This document shows positions 1-13,240 of a DNA stretch of 64,000 nucleotides, piece by piece. Below the pieces are notes generated by a model. It was not told the origin of the DNA, ran no database searches, and was given only the letters and a program-made list of their open reading frames with translations. The translations under genes were made by a program, and so were the position numbers. Each line of letters opens with the position of its first letter. Position 1 is the first letter of the stretch. The DNA comes from Sitta carolinensis (taxonomy: Eukaryota > Chordata > Aves > Passeriformes > Sittidae), in the NCBI GenBank assembly GCA_032173965.1, contig CM063298.1, positions 9,423,501-9,487,500 on the forward strand, written 5' to 3'.

Positions 1-3000
1 CAGTGTCTTCCTAAAAGACAGAGAAGAAGAATACCAGGAGAGGAAACAGTCCTTGTGCTGCTTCAATATTGTGACCTGCAGCCTGTCTGAAAGCATAACA
101 AAGCCTTGATTGTGCAAGTGCCCAGCTGATCCAACAAGCAATGAATGAGTGAGCAATGGTCAACAAGGAGGAGTGGATATCACACAGGGCAATTCAAAAA
201 GGTTGTAGTGCTGTGAAGTGAGAGAGGCATGAAATGAAACAGAACTAGAGATAAATAGATTGTCAACCATTTGGATTAGTTCTACTTTTTTTTTTTTTTT
301 TTTTCCTTGAAATGGTCCAGCATAGAGAAAAACGTGACTATAAATGGGAAAGGGCGATGTCTTCTAGTATGGAAGAAAATAATCTCATTCCTTCAGTCTA
401 AATGAATGATAATTTAAACCCAGAATCTGATCTAAATATGAATGAGATCTCCAAGAATCTTCTTGGGTCACATGTCAGGTAGTGCAAGACAAGTTGCGTT
501 AGGGAGGTAAAGGCTGTCAGATTTTCATGTCCATTCAAGCATTTGGGTCCACATAAGGCCCAACCAGACTTGTCAGCCTGAGAGATGATGAGAAAATCTG
601 ACATGTTACAAGAGACCTCCTGCAGTTCTTCTTGGGAGCACAAGATTCAACAGTAGGGACAATTCCCTTTCCTTCAAAGGCTTACACTGGTCATTTACTC
701 TTGAATGGATTCAATTGGATTTTTGATCAGAATTCTGTATGGAAAGCAGAAGATACATAGACAAATATATGACCAAGATAGCAGAATCTAGATTTGATAC
801 TTAGGTACTGCTTCAAGGACTTCTTTAAAAAGCATTAAAAAAAAAGAATTTGGGTGACCATGGCATCTTCTGAAAATATTAGAATCTATTCTGGCTTGAA
901 AGTATTCCTGAGTAAAAGAGCTTCCTGATTTGCTAGTCGTTACTGTTAGTTTTGTTAAATCATTTTAGATCTCATGGTTTGTCACTGTCCTTGGGACTTT
1001 CCAAATTAAAATTTTTTAGCCTCAACAAGGGCTCTTACCACACCTTCAGGCTTTCATGTTGTTTTGTTTTTGTCACTGATCTCACAACAATAAGTTGGCA
1101 GAGTACCATGGATTTGTGTCAATGGATTTTCAGAGTTCCTCATCAACTAAATTCAGCATCATAATACAGACAAATTGTTTTCAGAAGGTCATGCAAGGAA
1201 CTGAGAGAGGGCTTTGACAGAGAACTCAGCTTTTCTTTTCCTCAGTCAACTGCTTAATCAGGGGAGCATCTCTGGTCAGATTTGTTGGCACCTAAATGAG
1301 AGTGTAATGAAGACCTAATGAAGCCATGATAGTCAACACAAGCTTTGAACCAAAGAAAAAGGAAATAAATTTGAGTCTCTTTCAGCAGAGTTTGCAAAAT
1401 GGAGCTTTGGGTTTCTTTTGAGGGTTCTCATTTGAGCTTTGGGTTTCTTTTGAGGAGTTTTCTTGCTTCTGGTGCTGAAAGGGAGGGGTGAAGCAGGGTC
1501 CTTTATCCCCTGCAGATACATCTGCCCTGCAAACACTGCCACAAAGCAGCACAAAGGGCCCTGCTTTGAGGAGCAGCACAGCTCTCATTTCATCCTCAGA
1601 TCCATTGTCTTCCCTTAAGCAAATATGTAATAATGTAGAATTTATGGATTAGTTATACAATCCCTAATCTGCTTTAACCAGAGTTAGTGCTGTTCCTCCC
1701 AGAAGGCTGCTGACAGGATCCTGGGCAGACAGACAGACACACAGACAGACAGACACACAGACAGACTGGGTATCTACACAGAGCCCATTGCATTTTTCTC
1801 TCTGGTAATGCTGCAATATTTGGTAAGACATCACTCATTTCGTGAGTGATTGAATTTAAGAAGGAATAAAAATACTTGTGCTGTTAATAACAACTGGACA
1901 AACCTCGCTGCTCTTTCCCTACAAAAACTGTCATTGAATTTAGGGGTGAAATTTGGCTTGTAAAAACTACTCCATGGGCCAAATCTGCCCCGTGGGAGCT
2001 TGTCAGCTCTCAAAAAATCTCTGTCATCAGATCTGAGGTTGATCTGGTCTCTGAAAAGACCTGCTGTTGAAAATTAAGTGTGAAATTTGAAAATTATTAA
2101 GTTGAATTATTTACCTTGTTACTTCATCATGTCTGCAAAAATATCCTCTCTACTTCTGGTAACCTAGCAATGAATACACAGTGCACAGTTATTTTTTCAC
2201 AATTTGTAGGAGAGTTGCATTAAAATGCATGTCAGTGTCTATTTCTTGACAGGCATGCAGCAAGCAACACTGCAAATGTTTGTTTATTCTGGCAGGGGCT
2301 GGATTTGTTTAGTGTAACTCGCACGAGTTTTGTCCAAATTCTGAAGCAGAAAGGAAAATATATTCTTGTTTTCAGATCAGTGTTACAAATATTCTCTTTG
2401 GCTTTGTTTTTATTAAGAGAAGTGACTGCTAATGGATTTGAACCTGTGTCCTCTGCTGCCTCCATGTCCTGGAAATTGCTGAATACTTTTGAAGAACTGA
2501 TTGCACGGGCTGAGCCTACAGGTTGCAGAGTGGAGACAGGATGGAGGAGCTGAAGAAAATGAAAAATTAAGCCAGCCAAGAGATACGCATCATGATTAAT
2601 ATCAGCTTCACCAGTGGCATAAATTATGTTTCCTAAAACAGGAAATTAATGTTCATTAAGTGGTAGAAATAAACAACTGGTCCTCTTGAAGAGTCCTCAG
2701 ACTAAATGCTGTTTTCTGAGTACTTCTTGGCAGACATTTTAAATACCTAGGTTATTGTGAAATGAAAAGAAAACACTAATTCTCGTGGATGAAATGCACA
2801 GAACTATCCCCAAAACAACAATATGCTGAGGCCTCTTCAGAGGTTTCTGGTTTTGACTTCAGCTTTACCCAGACTCAGGCATGCAAGCAGGAGTTCCTGC
2901 CTGCACCCCAGAGGGGTCTCTGGGCTTAGACACTAAATCCTCTGCCTGGGTCCCCAGTCCTGAGACAGCCTCGCTGTGTGGGATGGGAAGGAGCTGTTTC

Positions 3001-6000
3001 TTAGCCATCTTTTGTTCTTTGTGTTACCTTTTTGATCCTCTCAATAGGCTGCTCGGGTCCAGACATCCTTCCCTTCATGCTTTTGAGTTTGATGTGCAAA
3101 GAGTAAAATGCTAATTCCTGTCTGCACAGGTTGGGTTGCTTAACAGTTCAAGGTGTTGGGAGTGGGGAAATGGTGAGGGAAGGGCACCAAAACCATTGCT
3201 ACCATGATGTTGTGGTCAGTGGCTTGATCCAAACCCAGCTGTGTGGTTTGGGAGACTGGTCCTTGAAATTGCAGAGCCGTGGGTTTAGCACTGTCACAAA
3301 GAGTAGGTTTAATCTTTACTCCACCCTCGACCTCTTGGCCAAAAATACGTCTGGCTCAGCCTCCCCAATCGATGCTTTTGACCTGGCTGAGGTGTTTAAA
3401 TCAGCAGTAGTGCAGCCAGCATGGAGAGGCAGGGATGGCCTGGGCTGAGTTACCCCATCTTCCAGAGGGGCTTTGCCCTGGGGGACAGGGCAGGACAGCT
3501 CACCTGCCCTCCCTGCTCAAAGGCTGGTGTCAGTCCTGGGTCTTCCCCTGCTTCATACCTGGGAGATCAAAACAAAGACCTAGAAGAGAAAGGGAAATGT
3601 AGTATTTTATTAAAAATTAGAAGTTACACATTGGCTGTACTACTGATTTGCCCCAAGTGTTGAAGTATCCTTGGGAAGTGAACCAACCTGCCTACCTGCA
3701 GTGGTTCACCCCTGTTTGCACAGTGCTGTGCAGAGAGGCCTGATAGGCGTGACTCTAGGTACACCTACTGGTTTGGCCACATCACAAGTCTGGGCATCTC
3801 TGCCTTTTTTAATTTTTTTATTTATTTTACTGTTGCATCTTATAAGTAGCCAGTCCAAATAATGATCTTTTTTTATTCCCAAAGTTTTTCTGTTTATCTG
3901 CCAATGAAGTACCTGACAATAACTAAGTAGGTATCTGACAATAAAGTACCTCAGTCTCTCTTCTCATGCCTACAGCAAAGCCCGTTGCTTTGGGTGGGAG
4001 CTGGTTGGGATCCCAATGCAAACATCCAGAGGCGGAAGCTGGATGGTGCGTGCAGCAGGAGCTGCCAGTTCAGTGGGAGCTGTTTGTGTCAGAGCTGCCT
4101 GTGTGTGTCCAAGGCAGAGGGGCAGCTCTGCTCCCCACCCCCTCTTCCAACTCTTCTTTAATGCTGCCTCACTCTTCAAAATGTACTCTTTAAATTAACA
4201 CGGTTTCATCAGAAATAATGCTGTCCTGCAGCTGGATTTCAGGCATGCCCTAACACCAGCTTCTTTTAGGAAAGATTTACTTATTTTTCTTTAAATGTCT
4301 GTTGTTTTCTGTTGCATTCCAAAGGCCAAACTTTTCCCTTCAAAACAAAACAAGAAAAGCAAGATGTGAGTAGTAGTGGTTTAGGCGTAGCAGGAATTGT
4401 GCTCGGATATTAGTGCTAAAGAAATGCTCAGGAATGAGCAGGAGGGTGCAATTATGGATGAGTGTATTTTCTTTACTGATTTTAATTTCATGAGAGCAAG
4501 TAACACAGTCTCCCCTCACCACACACAAAGGTTTCCCACTGTCCATTCAGCTGCTGAACCTCTCCCTGTTTTGTTACTCTGCTCACTCCTGTCTGTCCAC
4601 TGGATTTACCTTACAAATTCTATTTCTTTCCTATTGCTCCTGTATTCATTGTCTATTGTCCTCTCTGTGGCTTGTTTGAATTCTCAGACCACTCTCTTTC
4701 CCTCCTGCTTTGCCATGCATGCTACTTAGCTATGGCTTTGCCTTTCCAGAAAATACCCTGCTTCTCCTCCTTCCCCCTCCTCCTTCAAAGTTTCAGATTT
4801 CCCTTGCTGGCAGGCAGCGAGGGGCTGCACACCAGGCACCAGCCCTTGGGTCTGCTCTGTAACCACAGGACCTGATCCCCCTCCTGCAAACCGAGTAGCG
4901 TGACAATAAATCAGCTGAGAGGGGGCTGCTTGGAAATTGCAAAACAGGGACACGTAGTGAAACCAACACACGGCTGGGCAGTGACCAGCACAGCTCTCCA
5001 GGAGTTCACAGTTCTCCCATATTTATTCCCTCGGGGACAGCAAGGCTGAGTGAGACCTTTCAACAGATTAGCTCTGCCACACTGTTTGAAGCAGCTTTGA
5101 ATGTTCAGCAGAGATGTGCTTAACCCCAAATCCAGCATCTGAAAGTTCCCGTGCCTTCCGGCTGGGTCCCAACTTGGCAGGGGGGGTTTGTCCCTAATAA
5201 TGTTAACACAGCCATGCTTTGAAGAAAATTTGAATCCAGACCTGAGCTTGAGCCCATCTGTAATCACTACTTGATTTTGCTTTCCTCAAATCTGCACTTT
5301 TGAGTACTGAAGAAAATGAGTCATCTCTCCTTCAATAGGTTCTCCTCCTGCAGCCGCCTGCTCTTTAAAATTCTTCAAAGTCCTTTAAAATCGCTGCTGT
5401 TTGTGCCCGGGTTGGTAGCCGTGACAAGCAAATATTTAAAGTGAATTTAGAAGGAAGTGTCTGAAGTGACTGTGTAGAGTCTCATCTTTGAGTTGCTCCT
5501 TGAGGAAGGCAGCAGAGCTTTATTGGGGTTCAAGTGTTTGAGCGTAGGGAGCTGTTTCCAGAACCTGTATCTCCAGTCCTGCCACATTAGCTCAGAGTAG
5601 TTACTCACTGACTTCTGTTTTCAGGGGAGTGTGAAACCTTTGCTGCAGAAGATTTATATTTCCATTCGACATTATACAATATTTTCCTCCCAAGATTTCA
5701 GTGAAGTTCTGCTCTTTCTGAATTGTAAATGAAAAAAAAAAAAAAAAATTACTGTTCAGAATGTTCTCTCTTGAAAAGATGTTTGCTTTTCACAGCTCAA
5801 ACAGAAAACAGCTCAGTGCATCCAAAAGCTGCCTCACCCTTTGAGCGTGTTCCCAGATCTCAGCCAAGAGCACTACTATGGAATAGCTGTGAGTAGCCGG
5901 AAGAGCATTGTAGGGATTGAGATGCAAATGAGCAAACCAAGCAGCCCCTTCGCTGCAGAGGTTCCCTATCTCCTGCTGCCCCTCACTTTTGAACTGGGGG

Positions 6001-7589
6001 AGGCTTAACCTGGGCTTTGCTCGGCAGCCACGATCCCTGGCTCTGCACCCGCAGTCCTTGGCTCTGCAGCCACCAACCGGGCTCTGCTCACTTGTAAGGC
6101 TCAGCAGCTTGGGCAGGATGAAAACTGTGTCAGCATCAGGAAGGCGTGGAGGACAGGAGGGGCTTTCAGAGTCCCCATGTTGCCATTACTTTTCTGAGTC
6201 CCGAGAACTAAATGCCACCGCTTTTTCTGAGTTAAAAGGGGGAGAATAAAAGCCAGAGGTAGTAGCCACTGTAAAATAGCACACTCTGTTCCCTATCTTA
6301 AAAGTTCACAGTTTTCAGGCAGTTTCAAAAGTTCCAGAGTGTAACGCGAACTGCCTGGGCACTTGTTTGTTTTATCAAATGCAGGGAGTTCGAATATTGC
6401 AAAGGAAATCAGATACAGTAGGTTGGGGGGCATGCAGAGGGTTGCACATATAAACACTCTGAGGAATAAAGCAATACGGTGTTTTCTCTGTATGCTTTTC
6501 TTCCCAGTGTGAGGGAAGGAAGCAAAATATTCTAACAAAACATTCTGACAAAACCTCCTTCTAAAGAAATAATCAAGGCACTGAGCCCTAAAGCCTGTAT
6601 CACTGCACATGACTGGGAGAAAATGGCATTTTGCATTATTGCATGTTGTCATCACTTTGCTCAGTGTTGTCCCTCCGTGCTAATTACATGTTTACATGCA
6701 TTGCATCATTGGGCAGAATTACTGTAATTATGTTAATACTTCATAATCAACAGAACACAGTACCTGTAATTTACCAAACAAAAAGGACATGAAAAGCTAA
6801 ACCCACAAATGGAACGGGATACGCTGCAAAGGATTTAATCCTCGGTGCAGCAGCAGGCAGGAAGCTTTCAGAGCTGGAATATCCTGCTTCAGCCATCGGA
6901 TGCTTTCAGACAGCACCAGGGCACTTTGCAAGGTGTTTTAACAGGTACTAAAGAGGCTAACACACCAAACTGTGAACAGGGTGTCAATGTTTAATGCTCA
7001 TTCATGAACTCTCACCCAGAAAAATCTGAGCAGTGCCCTTAATAAAGCTGCGTGGCAGACTCTTGAGGGAACAACAGGAGACTAAGAAACTCGCTGATCT
7101 GGAAATATTTTAACCCCTCTCCTATCTGTGGATGTACAATATCAATCTCAACCCCCTTGTAGCTTCTTTGAAAGAAATTATGTGGCACCTGGCATATCAG
7201 AGCACAGTCTGGTGTGCAGCTGGATCATTTTCCTCCTACCCCCATCCTTGGTTTTTTCCCCATTCATCTTGGCCCGGGTAGTTTGGGCTTTAGGCTGATT
7301 CACCCCCTGCACTTCCCTCACGTCCCGGAAGGTTTCTTAGGGTGTCGGTCAGTAAGAGTTGAGTATCCGAAGCCAACAGCGGAATAACCCGGGACATTAA
7401 ACAACACAAGGAGTTATCCAGAGTGGTCATTAAGTGGTGAAGAGTACCACAAATAAGATCGAGTCCCAAGTGCTTCCTGGTAAGTGGAGACACAAGAAAG
7501 TTGCAGCAAAACCGTCAGCCTTCATCTACCGGGAACCGCGCCTTGGTGGAGATCCTGCTGCCAGCTGAGTCACCTGCTGCAGCGAGGCG
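1..7589. other. Intergenic region upstream of METRNL, no gene seen
   Basis: No reading frame here looks like a protein family member; the open frames are short, overlap on both strands and lack coherent motifs. It contains simple repeats (poly-T near 287-305, a CAGA/CACA tract near 1726-1767), a 22 bp imperfect local duplication near 1402-1455 and otherwise unique AT-rich sequence. A perfect octamer-type motif (ATGCAAAT) sits at 5922-5929, but a single 8-mer is weak evidence of function. Distal regulatory elements of METRNL could lie here, but nothing in the sequence alone proves it. Confidence 0.6.
1726..1767. repeat. CAGA/CACA microsatellite
   Basis: Short tandem runs of CAGA interspersed with CACA. 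It is a simple sequence repeat in intergenic DNA with no coding context. Confidence 0.85.
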
Positions 7590-9110
7590 CAGTGCGGGCA
7601 CCCGGGGCTGCAGCCCGGGGACAGGCTGCGGGCCACTGCGGGCACCCAGGGACAGGGTGCGGGCCACTGCGGGCACCCAGGGACAGGCTGCGGGCCACTG
7701 CGGGCACCCAGGGACAGGGTGCGGGCCACTGCGGGCACCCAGGGACAGGCTGCGGGTCACTGCGGGCACCCAGGGACAGGCTGCGGGTCACAGCGGGTCA
7801 CTGCGGGCACCCAGGGACAGGCTGCGGGCCACTGCGGGCACCCAGGGACAGGGTGCGGGTCACAGCGGGTCACTGCGGGCACCCAGGGACAGGCTGCGGG
7901 CCACTGCGGGCACCCAGGGACAGGCTGCGGGTCACTGCGGGCACCCAGGGACAGGGTGCGGGTCACAGCGGGTCACTGCGGGCACCCAGGGACAGGCTGC
8001 GGGCCACTGCGGGCACCCAGGGACAGGCTGCGGGCCACTGCGGGCACCCAGGGACAGGCTGCGGGTCACAGCGGGTCACTGCGGGCACCCAGGGACAGGG
8101 TGCGGGCCACTGTGGGCACCCAGGGACAGGCTGCGGGTCACTGCGGGCACCCAGGAACAGGGTGCGGGTCACAGCGGTCACTGCGGGCACCCAGGGACAG
8201 GCTGCGGGCCACTGCGGGCACCCAGGGACAGGCTGCGGGCCACTGCGGGCACCCAGGGACAGGCTGCGGGTCACTGCGGGCACCCAGGGACAGGGTGCGG
8301 GTCACTGCGGGCACCCAGGGACAGGCTGCGGGTCACTGCGGGCACCCAGGAACAGGGTGCGGGTCACTGCGGGCACCCAGGAACAGGGTGCGGGTCACAG
8401 CGGGTCACTGCGGGCACCCAGGGACAGGGTGCAGGCCACTGCGGGCACCCAGGGACAGGGTGCGGGTCACAGCGGGTCACTGCGGGCACCCAGGGACAGG
8501 CTGCGGGCCACTGCGGGCACCCAGGGACAGGCTGCGGGCCACTGCAGGTCACTGCGGGCACCCAGGGACAGGGTGCGGGTCACAGCGGGTCACTGCGGGC
8601 ACCCAGGGACAGGCTGCGGGCCACTGCGGGCACCCAGGGACAGGCTGCGGGTCACTGCGGGCACCCAGGGACAGGGTGCGGGTCACAGCGGGTCACTGCG
8701 GGCACCCAGGGACAGGGTGCGGGCCACTGCGGGCACCCAGGGACAGGCTGCGGGTCACAGCGGGTCACTGCGGGCACCCAGGGACAGGGTGCGGGCCACT
8801 GCGGGCACCCAGGGACAGGCTGCGGGTCACAGCGGGTCACTGCGGGCACCCAGGGACAGGGTGCGGGCCACTGCGGGCACCCAGGGACAGGGTGCGGGTC
8901 ACAGCGGGTCACTGCGGGCACCCAGGGACAGGCTGCGGGCCACTGCGGGCACCCAGGGACAGGCTGCGGGCCACTGCAGGTCACTGCGGGCACCCAGGGA
9001 CAGGCTGCGGGCCACTGCGGGCACCCGGGGCTGCAGCCCGGGGACAGGCTGCGGGTCACTGCGGCTCACTGCCGGTCACTGCGGGCACCCCCAGGGACGG
9101 GCTGCGGGTC
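7590..9110 (+). repeat. G-rich minisatellite, 31 bp unit with 41 bp variant
   Basis: About 45 tandem units contain the shared core GGGCACCCAGGGACAGG. The basic period is 31 bp. A longer 41 bp variant carries a 10 bp GGGTCACAGC insertion. Units also differ at two diagnostic positions: CAGGG versus CAGGC, and GGGCCAC versus GGGTCAC. A few units carry single changes, such as GGAACAG near 8153, 8349 and 8380. An aberrant unit with a CCCGGGGCTGCAGCCCGGGG block occurs near both ends (7601-7620 and 9024-9043). The period is not a multiple of three and contains no stop codon, so long open frames appear in every forward frame; I treat these as artefacts. The array ends roughly 530 bp upstream of the METRNL start codon. 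Confidence 0.97.
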
Positions 9111-10400
9111 ACCGCTGCACCCCCAGCGCAGAGGGCGCATCTCAGGAACTTTCCCGGCCAAACGAAACCCTTCGGTCCTGGCCGGCATCAGGCCTTCCCC
9201 AGACAGACAGGGTAGCTTGGCGGGGCCCAAGCAGGGCGGGGCAGGAGCGGAGCGGGCTCTCACCCCGTGCCGGGACATCAGCCACGGGGCAGCGGCGCAG
9301 CCCGGCTCGGGCCGTAGCCGCGGGGCGGCCGCCGCTGCCGATCCGGCGCCGCGTTTTGCCGGCGCAGCAAGTGCCGGCCTTGCCGGAGGAGGAGCGGCGG
9401 GAGGGGGAAGGGGGAGGAGGAGGCGGCCCTCGGCCGAGCCGCTCCCGCCCCTCAGCTGGGAGCCCGCAGCCAGCGGGTGCGAGCCGCAGAGCCGAGCGGC
9501 GCCGCGCCGAGCCGGGATGCGGCAGCCGGGGATGGGGTAGCCGCGCCGCCCTGCCGCGCTGCCCACCATGTAGGCGAGCCCCGGGCGCCGCGCACATCGC
9601 TCCCCGCCGCTGCACCGCGCTCGCACCGGCCCGGGGGACCATGCGGAGCGCTCCGGGCTCCGGGCTCCTGCCGCTGCTCCTGGGGCTGCGGCTGCTGCTG
9701 GGCGGCGGCGCCGCGGCTCAGTACTCCAGCGACCTGTGCAACTGGAAGGGGAGGTGAGGCGGCATCCTGCCCGGCTAGGGGGGAGCGGGGGCTGCCACGG
9801 CCATCGCCATCCCACCGGGGGATGAAGTTGATGCCGAGCACAAAAGGGGGACTCTCCCGCTGCGGTACCCAGCCGGGGCTCGGGGAGCGGGGCGGCGGAG
9901 AGCCGGGGCCGGGGGCGGATCTGCCGCCGTCTCTCCGGGCACATGAGACGCTGGGCAGCGGCCCCGGGCAGGGAGGGATGGAGGGGCCGGGGCGGGCTGG
10001 GCTGCCCTCGGCGGGGTTGAGGGGCCGGGGCGGGCTGGGCTCCCCTCGGCGCTGTTCGCGGGGCTGGGAGAGGGAGGGCGGTGCCAAGTTCTCCGCGGAG
10101 AAGTTTTCTCCCCGCGACCATCTTCGCCGCGGCCCCAGCGCTCGGCGGAGGCGGCGGCCGCGCCCGGGGGAGCAGCGGGGCAGCCCCGGCTCGGGATGCG
10201 CTGCACCTGCGGAGCGCTGCCGCCGCAGCCAGCGCGTCCCTCCCCGGGGCTCTTGCTGCCTTCTGGCCGCTCCCTTCCCTTCCCTTCGTGCGCGTCCCGC
10301 ACTTCGCGCTCAGCCCCGCGGTCGCTCCCGCGTCCCGCGGAGATGATGGGGATGATGATGATGATGGGGATGAGCTCCGGGGCTGGCACAGCGGCCGCGC
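9110..10400 (+). promoter_or_regulatory. METRNL: CpG island and probable METRNL promoter/5' UTR
   Basis: This is a sharply bounded, very GC-rich and CpG-rich block spanning the METRNL first coding exon. GC-box-like sites are visible at 9234-9242 (GGGCGGGGC) and, inverted, at about 9444-9451. I see no convincing TATA box near the start codon, which fits a CpG-island, dispersed-initiation promoter. The transcription start cannot be fixed from sequence; the 5' UTR is presumably the few hundred bases before 9641. Downstream of exon 1 the island continues into intron 1 and ends near a GAT-rich simple repeat at about 10340-10377. Confidence 0.75.
9641..9753 (+). CDS. METRNL: METRNL coding exon 1 (signal peptide and mature N-terminus)
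   Basis: This exon encodes residues 1-37 plus two bases of codon 38 of meteorin-like, a secreted cytokine-like protein. METRNL is known from mammals as an adipose-, muscle- and barrier-tissue-derived factor related to the neurotrophic protein meteorin, and KIT has been reported as one receptor. A leucine-rich hydrophobic core (about residues 9-22) followed by a Gly/Ala run forms a signal peptide, with cleavage likely just before the mature start QYSSDLC at about residue 27. The first conserved cysteine is C34. The ATG is in reasonable context (A at -3). The donor is AG|GTGAGG at 9753/9754, and the split codon completes to Ser with exon 2, matching the family. The frame upstream is open for more than 2 kb through the minisatellite, but homology begins only at this ATG. 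Confidence 0.95.
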
Positions 10401-13194
10401 TCCTGATTTATTCTAATTGCACCGGTTGAGAAACCTCTCCAGTTCTCAAGTGTTTATCTCCCAAATTATCTTTCCTTTAATTGCTTGTAATATGTTTGAC
10501 GCGTGTGGTTGGGTCTGTGACCTCCTCCTCTCTTTATTGGTTTGAAAAAGCAACTCTGCTCAACTAGGCAATGTTGCTGGGTCAGACTTACTCGGAGAGT
10601 ATAATGCTTCAACTCTAATACACTCTTCAGATCTGACTTTATCTAACATAAAAGTTTGGCCGGCCTGTATCAATGGGGTGTTTTGGAGTAGAGAGAATTC
10701 AAGTGGGGAAACAATTGGATTGACTTTCAGCATCATGATTTCTTATCTCTTACTGTCTGAAACATGGTGCTTCGTATTTACTTTTTTTTTTTTTTTTTAA
10801 GTTTTCTTGATAATTGATGTATAGTTAATAGCAGTGAATCCACTTAAAGATGAGTCTACTTGATAGGGATCAAGCCTGTGTCAAACTCGTAATTTGTCGA
10901 TTTCTTTACAAAAAAACCCAGCCCAAACCTAACAACCCCCCCAAAAACAACAGCAATGACAAAAACCCAAACAAAACCCCACAAAACCAAACAAAAAACC
11001 CCCTGAAAATGCTGTACCAAAGCATTCCCAAGCATCCCAGCAGGGTACTTACTGGACCTTAGCCCCTGGTACTGCAGCAAGTATTCTAAAAGAATGGTGA
11101 CAAAGCCCTGCAATTCTGTCCTGTTTTGCTCTTATTTTTGTCCTGTTTTCTTGGAGCAAGCAGTGACCCCTCTTGTCACCTGAGCAGGGTTGGAATAAGC
11201 AATGCCTTGAATATCAGCTTGGAGTGATGCTTGGGATGGGGGAAGTGAAATCTTGTAACTGAGTCTGGGGTGAACCTGGTGATGCCAGCTTGGATTTACT
11301 CACCTGTTGTTGTTCTGGGGAGCTGAAGTGGTGACAGCTTTGTGATGAAGCTGTTGGATGAGCAGGGAAGCAGGAGCAAAGTTTAGTCTGGGTAGTTTCA
11401 CTTGTGGGAGAGTTTTGGAGCTCTGGTGGGCTGGAGTTTTGGGAGGGGATAAAGTAACCCAGGCTGACTGAGGCCTTACTGGGGGCAAACAGGTGTTGTC
11501 AGAAATACTGGCAGTCTTAAGGCCATTCAATATAATCTGATTTGTCCTAAAAACACAGCAGTTAAGAAGAAAAGAAAGTAATTTGACGTACCAGTAAATA
11601 TTAATTAAATCATAATTAATTAACATTAATTAAATATTTCAGTGTCGATACTGAGAGTTACATGGGTTAGAAAAAACATTTTTTAATGCAGAATGTAGTA
11701 TTTTGACATCATATGATGACTTTTACACTGACTGTTAGGAAAAGTTATGAACTTGAATACCAGATACAGCCTTTCTTCCTCACAGTGGAGTCATAGGTTT
11801 GCTTCTGCTGGTGGATTTGAGAGTCATGTCATCTTTAGTAAACCTGAAAGTGTTTTCTCACCTTTATATACATGTCTATATTAAAAGCAACAGTCTTAAA
11901 ACCAAAATGTTCTGGATATGTTTTTTTTCCCATATTAGCTTGTGGAGAAGTGATGAGCTTATACCCCTGAGCAGGATGAAGAGCTTCACTAGGATTCCTC
12001 TGGATATCCCTCATGCTTCCAGGGAAATCTGATGCAATGCACAGCTTGACACCTGCAATTTAAGTACAAGCCATAATAGCATCTTAATAAATAGCTTGGC
12101 AGAGAGCTTCCAGGAAAGCCTTGTCTGGGAGAAAGCAGAAACTTCACTAAGATGTGTCCAGTTATTACTTTTGCTGTAACTTCAGGATTTTGGCTGCAAT
12201 GACCTCTTGATGCTTTGGGCAGAAGTTCCTCAGTGACAGGCTGGGAGAATATGCTGGCCTGACATGTTTGGCTGTAGACTCTTAATATAGAGAATTCAGC
12301 TCCTAAGTGGCTGCTTTTGTCCATCAGTCCTGCCCTCAGTATGCTGGTAGCTCTGAGGAATTCTTAATATTCTCTAGACTGTCATCTCTTATTAAATCCT
12401 CCAGTTCAGGAGCAAAAGTTCCCTGTGTTCATTGCAGGGTGCCAGGGAGGACATGGGTACTTGTAGGGCTCTTCAGCACATCTTTAATAGAATAAACAAA
12501 TAAATAACTGAAGTAGATAGTGTGAATATGTTATTTTCTATAAATGACACCTGTTCCACATTGCAGCATAACAGCTCACTGCAGTGATCCTGTAACAGGT
12601 TTTTCAGGGCAAAACCAAGGGGCTGGCTGAAGCCAGAAAGGGAGAAGAGAAGGATGCAGTGATTCAGGATGTGCTCATGGATTGGCATGAGGAAGTAGCT
12701 TGTCATAGAAATAAGTCCCAATAAACAGCACACATTTAAAACGGGTGATGGGTGGCTCAGCCATCACTGCAACTGAGAAACACCTGCCCTGTGTCCTTAC
12801 CATATAATCAACAAACCAAACTCAGATGAGTTTAGAGATTAAAAAGGCTCCCAGATCTCCACCAGTGTGTGGACATGGTGTGTCTGATGGTGGCTAGTGG
12901 GAGCTCAGCCTGGTGTTGAGCAGCCTCTCAGTGTGAGGACAGGTCATTCTGACTGAAAGCGAAGCGACAGGTTTTACTGGATCTATTAAATAATGTGAAC
13001 ATGTATTTTGAAATCTGCTTAGCTTTTGAGTCATCCTTTATTATAAGGCTTAATGTGTGCAGGTACTTGTGCTTGATGTATCTGTCTAATGGCATCACTC
13101 TTGCCTGTGGGATATAATTGGCTTTCAGAAGATAATTTCAGAGTCCACCCTGTTTTTCGTTTGAACAGTATGAGTGTTTGAACAAAATTAACGC

Positions 13195-13240
<46 letters not shown>

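Noticed and set aside
7484..9757. Very long open frames (757, 679 and 498 codons) on the plus strand
   Set aside because: They are translations of the stop-free 31/41 bp minisatellite. All three forward frames are open, with the same peptide phrases rotating between frames, as expected of a repeat whose period is not a multiple of three. Only the METRNL exon at the end of one is real.
9066..10121. 351-codon open frame on the minus strand over the METRNL CpG island
   Set aside because: It is antisense to exon 1 in GC-rich DNA with few stops. Its composition is Pro/Arg/Ala low complexity, and overlapping frames of similar length exist on the same strand.
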